A stretch of 64,000 nucleotides of DNA, taken from contig CP126194.1 of the NCBI GenBank assembly GCA_030272155.1, positions 930,001 to 994,000 on the forward strand. Reading direction: 5' to 3'. Positions within the stretch are counted from its first letter, which is position 1. Each line of letters starts with the position of its first letter. Positions 43,677 to 53,890 of the stretch are shown here, piece after piece. Source of the DNA: Tetradesmus obliquus (lineage: Eukaryota > Chlorophyta > Chlorophyceae > Sphaeropleales > Scenedesmaceae). Made by a program: the position numbers and the translations under genes. The notes under the pieces are model-generated. The model was not told the origin of the DNA, made no database searches, and was given only the letters and a program-made list of their open reading frames with translations.

Positions 43677-46600
43677 GGCTGGGTGATGGAAGCCTCCGGA
43701 TTCTGTCCTGGGCTGATGGTCTGTGCCTAAGGCTGCAGCAAAGATCAGCAATCATGTGCAGCAGATGTAGTGATGCGTTTGCCGCGGTGATGTCAGTTCT
43801 GGCATGTGTGTCTTACACCTGGCTATGTTTGTAATTGGGAGGCGTCAGCTTCTGACGTGCTGTGTATCTATACGTTTGTTCGTCTGAAGTAGTGCCTTCC
43901 CCAGACGATGAGCGCACATGCCAGGCCTGATGCACCAACCTGTATGCTGTGCTGTATGCAGGGTTGACCTGGAGCTCAAGTGCCCGCAGGTGCTGTGCAT
44001 GTGCCTCACACGAGATGGAGCGGCTCATGTATCATGTGTGCTGCGCACGATGGCCAAATTTTCTGGCATTACCTCCACCTCAACCAGCGACAAGGGCAAG
44101 GACACGGCAGGCGTGTACGGCAGCAAGATGACTGAGCAGGTGGGGCGGGTGCAGAAGCAAGCTCTGTGCAGATGTGCATGCAGCCATGTAGTTAATTCTT
44201 GTGAAACCTGCGTAGCGCGCACGTGCATTTTGTGGGTTGGGATGGTGATCCTCGGAGACATTGCCTCACGCTAGCGGCCCATGAACCAAACACGCATGCG
44301 CGTACTGCCTGAGTGTTTGCTGTCAACGGCTCCTCCTCCTGCCATGCAAGTCAATGCCAGCGGTAACCTTCACTCCTTGTCCCGTATGCGCAGGTCATCA
44401 TTGGCACACATGGCCGACTGAGGAATTGGATAGCGAAGCGGCAGCTGGAGGTGGACCACATCCGTATGCTGGTGTTTGACGAGGCTGACGAGATGCTCAA
44501 GGACGAATCCTTGGCAGACGCTGCGGGTGAGGGCCAGGGCCAGCGTGGTTCAGCACGGTTTTGCAAAAAGGACGAAAATATTTGCCACTTTCTGGCAGCG
44601 AGTTGCAGCAGACAGCTAGCAGTGTTGGCGGCTGCCACTGCAGCGAGCTCAAGTGCAGCTGTGGCACTGCATGCGTCCGGCGACACAATGCAGCTGCACA
44701 TGTCACCTTGCTGCAAGACACAAGTCCTTCCGCAGCAGAGCACCTCATTGATGCCATACATGCAAGGGGGCAAACACAATTCTGCAAAGCATATCTTTGG
44801 CCCCTGTGATTATTGATGGCTGCCTTTTTGGTGGTGCCTGTTTCTGTTGCAGTGTGTCTGGTCAAGTTCGTCCGCAAGAGGAGCCCGAAGGTGCAGCTGC
44901 TGCTGTTCAGTGTCACCCTCAACAAACGTGTGCAAGACTTTGCCAGCCGCGTAGCGCCCAGTGCCAACCAAGTGCTTGTGCCTCAGCAGAAGCTCAGCCT
45001 CGAGGTCATCAAGCAGTACAACGTCGTGTGAGCGGCCCCACAGTACAGATCATGATGCAATACAAGGAACGCTGCTCATGAGATGGTGGCGTGCTTAAGC
45101 GCATTACGTGCAGCACATATGTATTAGTCATACATCTGCTGGTGTTGCACGGGATGTCGTCTAAAAACGGTAGCATGTGCATTTTGTCAGTGTGCACATT
45201 GAGGTATGCTGCGGCAGCAGCTTCAACAGCAACCTGCAAAATCGGCTTTCTGGCCCTACGCAAAACGCAGCCCCAGCCATGCGATTCAACCGACAAGATA
45301 CCCCTGCTGTCCCAGTCGCAAAAACAGCCATATCTTGCTACACCTGCCCTGCACCTGTGTATGTCCACTCACCTGAGCTTGGTGCCTGCCATCTCTCCCC
45401 TGCTGCAGCTGCCCCAGCCCTGCCGAGAAGCTAGCAGTCATGCGAGATATGATCTTCCCCAACTGCGAGAAGCTGGGCCAGACCATTATCTTTGTTTGCA
45501 CCAAGGACACCAGCCGTGCGCTGCACGGGCAGATGCAGCCATGGGGCTACAAGATCACCAGCATACAGGTGCGGGGTGGAAGCATGTGCCCACAAGGCAA
45601 GCAGCAGCACGAGGCACCGCACATGTGTTGTTTGAGCATGTATGCACACGAGCTTCATATAATAGTGTGTTGTCTGGGCGATTGTTTGCAGTGTTTCTGG
45701 GCTGCCAGATCAGCGATGTGCGAGTGCGCAGCTGCAGATGGATGTGGTGGGTGGCTGCCATGCAGCCCAGTTGCAGAGGTGCTGGGTATATGCATGCTCG
45801 CTTGCACGTTGACCCTAATACTCTGCAATGTGCAGCAAATCATGTCAGCAGCATATACATACGCTCACTCAACTTGTTCGGCTTCGTATGCGCCGATGAC
45901 CAGATGCACTGTGTACATTGCGTGCTGTCTGCAGGCTGACATGTCGTATGAGGTTTGTGACCGGTTGGTGGGAGAGTTCAGGCGGGGAGAGACCAAGATA
46001 CTGATCTGCACAACCGGATGCATGCCCTTCAGAAGCTTAGTTGCCAACCAGGTGCGAGCAGCTGTGAAATGCATTTGTTGCTGCTGCATGTTTGGCTGCT
46101 GTGGCATGTCTGTGTATGCTGCTGCATTTCGTGCTGCTGCTGCCCGCAGCATGTGTGTCGCTGACCACTGGCGATAACCTCACATGCCGAACAAAGCTAG
46201 TTGGCTTGACTACTTGGAATGCCATTGCGTGGCTTTATTCGCAGGTGACGCTGGTTATAAACTACGACATGCCTGAGCAGAACCGCCGGCACACCAGCCA
46301 CGAGATCTACCAGCGTATCAGCGGCAGTGTGGCCGCAGGGCGCAAGGGCGCAGTCTTCAACTTAATCACAGGAGCGCAGGTGCGTGCGTCGGCAATACAC
46401 ACGCAGCCGATGCTTTGCTGTGCAGGAGCGTGCCAGGCTGGTGCGCCTCAAATGTGACCAGCTTACTTGCGTGGTGGTCATATTGCTGCTCCGGGTGCGT
46501 CAGGTCTGGCGGCTGAGGTGCAGCGGTGCCTGGCGCAGCTGTGATGAGGCATGACACGCCATTGCGACGTTGCATGCTCGACCAAGACCTGCAGAGCCTC

Positions 46601-47082
46601 CTGTTTTCTCTGCAATGTCTGTAAGTACATTCTGCTGACTCATTTTCTTGCTTGCTTGCTTGTTTGCTTGCAGGACTTCCACTCACTCACTGCCATCACT
46701 AGCTACTTGCAGCAGCCTATCCCTGAGCTGGTGTGGAACAACGAGGACCAGTTCATAAGCGCGCTTAACACTGCAGGGCTCACGGATCAGACCGTTGAAG
46801 AGTTTGAGAGCTTCTCACAGCGCCCTCAACCTGAGCCTGTTGTGCTACCATCGAGGGCTGCAGCCCGCATACCTGAAGTGGCAGCACCACCAGCGCCAGC
46901 TGCCCTTCATCCCCGTGCTGCGTGGCAGGAGCCTGGCAATTTAGGCAGGCTGGCAGCAGGCGCAGGCGCAAGGCCCCCACCACGTGCACAGGCGGCAGGA
47001 AGACAGCAAGCACCTGTGGTTGCTGCGCCGGCAGCAGCAGCAAGCAAGGCCAGCAAGACCAGAACCAGCAGCACAAGCAGCG

Positions 47083-47125
<43 letters not shown>

Positions 47126-48013
47126 TAGCGCCATCAGCAGCAGGCAGGCATGCAGCTGCGGGCCGGAACCCTAGCGCAGACACAGAGCTCTGCTGGCATG
47201 CTGGATGCATGAACCCGGCCTGCCCCAACCGCCACCGCAACGAGCAGCAGAGGCTCAACATCATTGAAGAGATTCTGGCCCCTGAGCAGCTGCTGCGTCA
47301 GCCAGCCATCCCTACAGAGGTGAAGCAGATTTGTGGCAGGCTGCACAGCAGGCTGCATGCGCTGACTGCTGACAGCAAGCCTCCTGGAGAGCTGAGGGCG
47401 CAGCTGCTGTCTGTGGTTGACGCCTTTGACCAGGCCAGGGCGTTCCCTGCACTGCCATACCATGCCTACGATGGAGTGCAAACCCAGTCTCGGAAGCTGG
47501 CTGAGGGCATTGTAAAGGTGAGGCTGTGCCCATAGGTGGTCAGCAGCATGTGTGCTTGCACCTGAGAGCCACCCTGCGCATGCAATCAATGAGTGAGATC
47601 ACCCTAGTGTGTGAACAGCTAAGGTTGAGTGCAGCTTTCAACCAACTGGCCAGCTGCAAGTCTGTTTTGTGCAACTCACGTACATACTCCAAAATACAGG
47701 GGGAGCAACAACCACATTTTTTTGGGTGCTAGCCACCTCCCTATGCTGTTCGCCTATGCTAATGCAGACCCTGCTGCACAACCAAGGGGTGGCGACTGAG
47801 CACTTTGAGCTTGCAGCTGGCATTGGACGACTACGCTGTCCTGACAACAACCTCAAGGGAGCACTGCACGTGCTGCGCGGGTATGGCAATGATGGATCAC
47901 ATTACAAAATAACAAACCCCATGCCCATGATGCAGCACCGCTGTGATGTGCTGGTGGTCATGGGCAGCATGGCAGCATATGCTTATGATAGAATGCTGCA
48001 GCAGCTGCTGTGA
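42423..48013 (+). CDS. Dbp5/DDX19-like DEAD-box protein with CCCH and Nab2-type zinc fingers
   Basis: Exons 42423-42516, 42826-43119, 43450-43613, 43962-44139, 44394-44526, 44853-45027, 45409-45568, 45935-46051, 46245-46379, 46674-46983(?), 47138(?)-47517 and 47768-48013; the 5' end is unresolved. Exon 1 has a CCCH finger (C-x8-C-x5-C-x3-H, VCAYLQRGECKFGKDCRNSH). Next come Q-motif-like FEDMTENEQLL, motif I AQACNGSGKT, IIGTHGRLRNW, motif II VFDEADEMLK, and the Dbp5-typical ASRVAPSANQV, IKQYNVV and GEFRRGETKILI. Deviations are strong: PTREL is LTRDG, SAT is SVT, motif V TDVLARG is TTGCMPF, and motif VI HRIGRSGR is QRISGSVA. The C-terminal part has CWHAGCMNPACPNRH (C-x4-C-x4-C-x3-H), like Nab2/ZC3H14 fingers. 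The 46984-47137 intron is inferred to reconcile frames across a CAG tract; reading straight through stops at 47174. Likely an RNA-binding mRNP factor; helicase activity is doubtful. Confidence 0.8.
43640..43675 (+). repeat. (CTG)12 in a helicase-gene intron
   Basis: Twelve CTG units start about 26 bp after the donor at 43613, preceded by imperfect CTG units. Confidence 0.9.
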
Positions 48014-48792
48014 GAGGCTGCCGAGGCTGCAGCTGTGCCACTTGTTAGAGCATGGCAGCACAGTGCTATGGCAGTAGCAGCAGGCGGGCTGTCCAGAATG
48101 CTGAAGCAGTGTCACTCGCTGGTTCAACACTTGAGATACTTTGATGACGTGCTGTAATACAGCTGATTGTCGCATCTCCAGTTAATTGTGTATAAGTTGC
48201 AGTGCATCGGCCCGGAGTATGTCACCAATGTTGGGCAGCCTGTTGTCCGGATGCTGTTGCTTACATTGTCCGACAATGCAGAGTCTGCAAGACTGGTTGG
48301 GGGAGAGTAGGTTGCATTTTGGGTCATGTACAATCATGTTAGCGCATGCCGCTTGGTCTGGTGCTCCATTATAACCAGACAGAAGCCACAGAGCTTGCGG
48401 CCTGTGCTGCTGTGGTGTGGCGCTAGCTGATGTTTGAACTTAAACTGCAGTCAGGTTCGCCTGGCTGCTGCGTGTGACTAGCCAGTAGGATTTCGTCCCC
48501 CCTGGTAACAAAAAAAACTGCAGTCAGCCTGCAAGGTGGATCAGTGCCAAGCAGCAGCGGACACCCCAGGCATTTCTTGTCCTCCAAGTCCACAGTGCTT
48601 GCCGCGAGTGTAACTTATGTTACAAAGACCCATACGTGATCCCTCTTTCAGCATGATGCGTAGTCACGTGGTGCTGAAATCAGGGATATTCAGGCTGCAC
48701 TCTGTTATCAACAAAAAGCATATGGAACACGGCATGCGCCACAGAAAATTTATAGATCACAGCGCACAGTAGCCAGATAACAGCAGACTAAA
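48014..48792. other. 3' flank of the helicase-like gene
   Basis: A TGTAA near 48152 is a plausible poly(A) signal. Nothing else was recognised before the transposon. Confidence 0.4.
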
Positions 48793-48813
48793 CCCTACAG
48801 ACGCCAGGCTGTG

Positions 48814-48980
48814 ATTATCCAGTGAAAAGTCAGTGGGACGGTGGGATAATCGCCCCAGTGATTATCCCAGGCTGCACTGACGGATAATCGATTATCTGCC
48901 GGATATTCAGTTCGCCTCAGGATAATCGATGGATAATCGCCGTGGATAATCCATCGGATTATCACTTCGTACCAGATTAT
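48814..48980. repeat. Left subterminal GATAAT cluster
   Basis: About ten GATAATC/GATTATC words in both orientations, including the palindrome GATAATCGATTATC at about 48882-48895. Confidence 0.9.
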
Positions 48981-50022
48981 CCCAGCACTCTCTGGGCACA
49001 GCCAGCAGTACGCCACATGCTTTGTTACACCGTTCATGATTATGCAAAGAGCTGGTCAGCCTCACAGATGCAGCTGTGCTCCAGTAACTGGCGCCACGTG
49101 CACCGCAGCTGGCTGTTGTAGCAGTCAGTCAGCTGAGATGCAGCAAGATGCTGACGTCATGACCGTGCTATGGTCACTCATATGCCCATAACTGCACACA
49201 CCAGCGGCTAAACAGCACACCGTATGCGTGACTCAGAGCAATGACAATGTACCACCATCTACAAAAAGCAGTTGCTGTCCTGCAGCAACACCATCAAGAC
49301 AGATTGCAAGAAAGCAACTGAACCAGCACCCAAGCAATCGCCTGCAGGCCAGCTGGTCTGCCACACAACCCAACACCACAACACAAATGTAAAAGCACAA
49401 ATAAATGTTCCTGTTCTAGCTCGAAGCTCCGAGTCTGCCTGCATGGTGTGAATCTTTTGCTGTCTGTCTGCTACGGTCAGCCAGAAAACATCCATTGATT
49501 GCTGCAGGATCCAAGCTTCACCTGCAGCTGATGCAGCAACAAACATGAAAGCCACTCCAATACTGCTGTATTCATCTAAGAACAGCACATGATATCAAAC
49601 TGCATGTGAGCATACACTAGCTGTTGCACATGCTCAGTGCACTGTGCGCGCAGCCCGTGCTGCTGTGCATGGCGCACAAGGCAGTCACCATAGCAAAATA
49701 TATCTGGCTGTAACTCGCACTGATGACTTCTGATCAGCGCTACTAGCAGCTGCTGTTGGCGGAACATGTCCTGCTATACAAACTGACGACTTTGCAAGGG
49801 CACTTGGCTAGGCCAGCACCTGATCACCTGCCTAGCAAACCAAACAACGTCAGCTATGTGCCGCACGCCGTGATGCGTGATGCTGATGGCAGCCACCCAC
49901 CGCGTACAAGAGCGTCATCCAGCTGACTATGCAGCTGTAGACAGCATGCGTGCTGCTGTGTACCTGCTTTCTGGCAACACAAACATCATCATTGCATCCC
50001 GCAACAACCACTGGTGCTGCAG

Positions 50023-50315
50023 CAGATCTGACCAACCCTGCACAACACCAGCCCAAACCACCAGCTGCGTCGCTGCTTCGTGCGCTCAGCCGTGTTGACC
50101 AGACCCAATGGCAGCAGCGACATCAGTCCAGTTGGCTTGAAGGTCACAAGACAACCCCATCCGGTAACACCGTTGTTGTGGCCCACCTAGTATGGGGTAA
50201 GGCGCAGCACACCAGCAGCAGTAGCACACAGCAGGGCAGGAGTGCTGTGGATCAGGACGCTGAGCAATATGTCGAGCTGATGAACAGATTTCCAGCAGAT
50301 CAGCTGCCAGATCTG
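50023..50315 (+). other. Exon-like fragment inside the transposon
   Basis: An open frame follows an acceptor-like GTGCTGCAG and ends at a strong donor (GATCTG|GTAAGT, 50315). Its end reads DQDAEQYVELMNRFPADQLP, which looks like genuine protein. It may be part of a transposon gene or a captured host exon. No partner exons were identified. Confidence 0.35.
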
Positions 50316-51257
50316 GTAAGTATATACACCTGTTATGGCCTAGATGGAGTCACCTGCTGCTGTATGTTCCAGTGGCGCTGCTGCACTTTACCTACTTGCT
50401 TTCTGACGTAGGGCAGAGCCCGAGATCGCGGACGCACCTGCTCATATGCCATCAGTATTGCTTCATACGTTATCCACCGTCCAGTTCAGTGCATTGGCTC
50501 TTGTGCCGAGCAGCAGCAAGTCGCTGCCAGCGACCTCCACTGTTGGCAGCTCCTGCAACCCCCACACTGCATGGCTAGCCCTGATCTAGACCAATGCTTC
50601 GCTTATACAAGGAACGCGTCATCAGACGCGCTATGACCGGCAGCGCACGGTCAGGATCAAGCAGGGTAACGGCCGAACAGCTGCTGCGCTCGCGTGTCCA
50701 TATTGCACGCATCTAGCCAGGCTATGATATCGATAAACTGAGCGTATTAAACATTGTATGTACTATCTTCGGCTTCAGAGCATGCTTTGAGATGAAGCTG
50801 CGAATAGCTGTCGGTGGCCTTTTGTGCTGTAACACAGTGACAAGCAAGTGCCCCCCAAGCTTATTCCCGCGATCCTATGTGCACTGCTAGCCTACTGCGA
50901 GTATATGAGACATGGCGTCTTTTGTGCTCTGCTTGGAAAGGGAATGATACAGGCACCACTCACACACCACTGCTGCACTTAGAAGCTCCGCAATGCTTGC
51001 CAGTGATAAGTGGGAAACGCAATTGCTCATAGGTGTTGCAGAATCTGGGCAATAAGACGTTTCCAACGCAATTACAAGAGTCCTGGAAATGTTTGTACGT
51101 ACTACCCGGTCAGAACCTGTGCTGCAGGGTGCTGCAGGCCTGCTGCCAGCCTTGGCATGGCAGCAATGACTGCCAGGGACCCTGCTCAGAAGTTCCTGCC
51201 AACCCAACACCAACAGCAGCGTTGCACAATGCCCTGTATGAGATCCTGTACTACGCT

Positions 51258-51408
51258 GTGGATAATCTCTATGCTGTCAGGATATCCGGATGATTATCCA
51301 GTGCAATTACAGGATAAACACATAATGCCGGATATCCGCCATGCCATGAGGGATATTCAGTTCATCCTTGAGATGTTCACCAGATAATCGATTATCCTGT
51401 GGGATAAA
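51258..51408. repeat. Right subterminal GATAAT cluster
   Basis: About eight GATAAT, GGATATCC and GGATAAAC words, again with the palindrome GATAATCGATTATC at about 51383-51396 and with GGATATTCAGTT shared with the left end. Confidence 0.9.
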
Positions 51409-51429
51409 CACAGCCTGGCGTCGGTAGGG

Positions 51430-52237
51430 AAATAGGGTTGCAGGCTACACACTTTGCAGAGAACACAAGGCGACATATTCCAATTGCTCACTCACAGGAC
51501 TAGAAGGGACACAAACGTCGCCTGTAGCAGGCCAACACAGCCCAGATTGCAAAGCTAAATCAAAAAGTCAATCATTGGAACCACTCTTCGCTCCCATCAG
51601 ACCAATTAATCGTTATCACTGCACTGTAATTGCTTGACGGATGCCCAACCACTGCCACTATACAGCAGCACATCTGCAGACTGCCACGCCAGCATTTCTC
51701 CAGCGTGTGTCCTGGAGTGCAAATGCCGTGATCCCTCCAGCCAGCAGTGGCTGCTGCACCACTGTGCCACAATTCAAACTCCGTGCTCCAATGCTGCCAG
51801 CTGGCATGCAGCCTGCTACCAACAGCACAACAGCAAAGTACTCTCCACCAACACCTCTCTGCAGAGAAAGCATGCAGCCTGCTACCAACAGCACAACAGC
51901 AACGTACTCTCCACCAGCAGCACCTGCCTCACATGCCCGGCTTCTCTGTGCCAAAGTCATCTACTGTTTATACTGCAACCCTACCCTGCCAATCATGACA
52001 GGTCGCTCAATATACAACTGCTCATACAGGTACACTCAGTCACATACAACCGCCAGAAGCGATCGCAACTGCAACATGTGATGTTACATTTGCAACTCGT
52101 GACGGTCACATGGCACTCCTACACTGGTGCTCCAATCTGCAGCCACCTCAGCCTGCACAGCGCTGAGCCGGCATGCAGACTACTGCTACTGCTTTTAAAC
52201 TAGCATACAGAACTTTCAAAGTCTAAGTGCAGGTCCG
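51430..52237. other. Intergenic with a short tandem duplication
   Basis: No gene is supported. A block of about 45 bp (ATGCAGCCTGCTACCAACAG...) at 51806-51850 is repeated at 51872-51916. TTACA at about 52083 is TGTAA on the - strand, a plausible 3' signal for the gene at 52238. Confidence 0.45.
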
Positions 52238-52909
52238 TCACACATTGAAGTAGTCCTTGGGCTGCCAGCCCATGAGCCGCACTCCAGTCACCATGCCCAG
52301 CCCAGCAATCATGCAGCATACATCGCCCAGCAGCGAATCATCAAAGCGATCCAACAAGTTGTTCCAGCCCCTATCATACATGATGACAGCCACCATCAGC
52401 ACTATGGCAAAGCCCACTGCTGACAGCTCAGCGCCCAGCTTGCGCTCCGCTGTGCGCACCGTCCTGCGCAGAGGCAGCGCCTGGCGGATGTATGTGCTGC
52501 GCAGCTGCGTTCGCAAGGCATTGCTATCGAGTCCATCAGGGGCGATCGCAGGTCCAGCTGCCACTGAAGCTGCAGATCCAGCTGCAATTGCTGCTGCACT
52601 TCTGGCAGCTGCTACTGGTGCTGCAGCAGCAGGCCCGGGGCTCGGCGCTGCCGAGGGCTGCAGGAAGGACTGCTCCAGGTGCTGCACATCCTCTACTAGC
52701 TCCTGAAGCTGCTGCGGTGCTGACGAGTACGTGACTGGGCTGCTAGCCTCCGACTGTAGTGCTACTGTCTCGGCCACATGCTGCCGCTGCTGCTGCTGTG
52801 GGTTCGCTGCACGGCGCACAACAGACAACCGCTGTGGCCGTGAACAATAGGTGTGTAAGCTATTACTATAACCAACGAGAGGAGAGTTGCGGGCGAATTG
52901 CGTTGCCAT
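52238..52909 (-). CDS. Predicted plastid membrane protein with two C-terminal spans
   Basis: Single open exon of 223 residues. I start it at 52909, where MATQFARNSPLVGYSNSLHT opens a basic, Ser-rich, acid-poor stretch typical of chloroplast transit peptides; an upstream in-frame start (52966) would bury that signal. The middle is a Gln/Ser region followed by an Ala-rich linker. A basic amphipathic stretch (LRTQLRSTYIRQALPLRRTV) precedes two hydrophobic helices (LSAVGFAIVLMVAVIMYD and LLGDVCCMIAGLGMVTGVRL) joined by a short acidic loop (RFDDS). It ends QPKDYFNV. The layout suggests a small integral membrane protein of the thylakoid or envelope; the family is not recognised. It is divergent from the PICH-type gene, and a TGTAA lies about 150 bp past the stop. 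Confidence 0.7.
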   Translation of the reverse strand: MATQFARNSPLVGYSNSLHTYCSRPQRLSVVRRAANPQQQQRQHVAETVALQSEASSPVTYSSAPQQLQELVEDVQHLEQSFLQPSAAPSPGPAAAAPVAAARSAAAIAAGSAASVAAGPAIAPDGLDSNALRTQLRSTYIRQALPLRRTVRTAERKLGAELSAVGFAIVLMVAVIMYDRGWNNLLDRFDDSLLGDVCCMIAGLGMVTGVRLMGWQPKDYFNV

Positions 52910-53307
52910 GCAAGTGGTCACGGCCCGGTGGGCAGTGGGGCAACGGCAAGGATCTCCAACACACAATCTGACGCACGTACAAGCGAGACACTGGTAAACA
53001 CTTTACAAACGCTTGTTGGTGAACAAGACCATTCAAAAGAGGGCCCCTGCAAGATGTGAGCATGTCATGTCATTACCCCGTGGTCAAGTTCAAATTGCAG
53101 CACTCCTATGGGCGTCCACTGCATCTGCCGAGTGCTGGTCGATCTGTCATTGTCTGCGGTGCTTAGACCTGCACATGCATGCATGAACGCCGTAGGCCGC
53201 GGCCGTTAGCAGCACAGAGCAGTGCTGTGTTCTGTGCAAGAACGACAAGCTGCCTTCTTGGTTGCCTGTGCAGCATGCCCTGGACAGCACTGTGATAGCA
53301 ATCAGTC
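52910..53307. promoter_or_regulatory. Divergent promoter region, plastid membrane gene / PICH-type gene
   Basis: 398 bp between two start codons facing away from each other. No core motif identified; inferred from position. Confidence 0.45.
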
Positions 53308-53855
53308 ATGGATCGCAGCAGGCGCGAACGCAATCAGTCAGATGACAAGCAGAACACCTCACAGCTGATACAGCAGCTGGCAGCACAGCGCCAGCGTAAG
53401 CTTGCTGCTGCTGCTGCCCGGCCACACAGCGCTAGTGCTCAAGCAGCACTCTTGCCACTGCCCGACTCCGACTCTGACCATTATGATGACGAGGCTCAGC
53501 AGCAGCGCAGCAGCAGCACAGCAGCTAGCCAGGCTGGCAGCGGCAAGCAGGGACGCAGCCGCTTGATCCGGCGCGATGCTGCTGCATCACAGCAGCAACA
53601 GCAGCAGCAGCAACTAGAGGATGAAACAGATGAGCTTGCAGGAATGCTTCAAGGCTTTGGCTTGTCATCCAGCACCAACAGCAGCAGCAATGCCAGTAGA
53701 GCTGATGTCACTTCAAGGCAGCCTGCAGCAGCAGCTGCCAGCAGCACTGGCAGTACAACAGCAGAGCGTGGCAGGAAGGCTGCACCGCATTTGGACTTAT
53801 CTGCTGCCATTTCAGACAGTGAAAGTGACAGCATAGATGCAAGTGAGGTTGAAGG

Positions 53856-53890
<35 letters not shown>

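Larger units (their letters stand above)
48793..51429. mobile_element. DNA transposon with terminal inverted repeats, non-autonomous (EnSpm/CACTA-like?)
   Basis: 2637 bp bounded by 28-bp terminal inverted repeats (48793-48820 and 51402-51429; 26 of 28 match) that begin CCCTACAGACGC on the left and CCCTACCGACGC on the right. AAA flanks it on both sides (48790-48792 and 51430-51432), consistent with a 3-bp target duplication. Just inside each end is a dense cluster of GATAAT/ATTATC words in both orientations. Both clusters contain ATAATCGATTAT and GGATATTCAGTT. Short inverted ends plus many subterminal repeats and a 3-bp duplication are typical of EnSpm/CACTA elements; the superfamily is inference. 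No transposase was recognised inside, so it is probably mobilised in trans. Confidence 0.8.

Noticed and set aside
48814..48980. GATAAT cluster as an ordinary enhancer or a telomere-like repeat
   Set aside because: A matching cluster 2.4 kb away and the 28-bp inverted ends show it is the subterminal part of a transposon.
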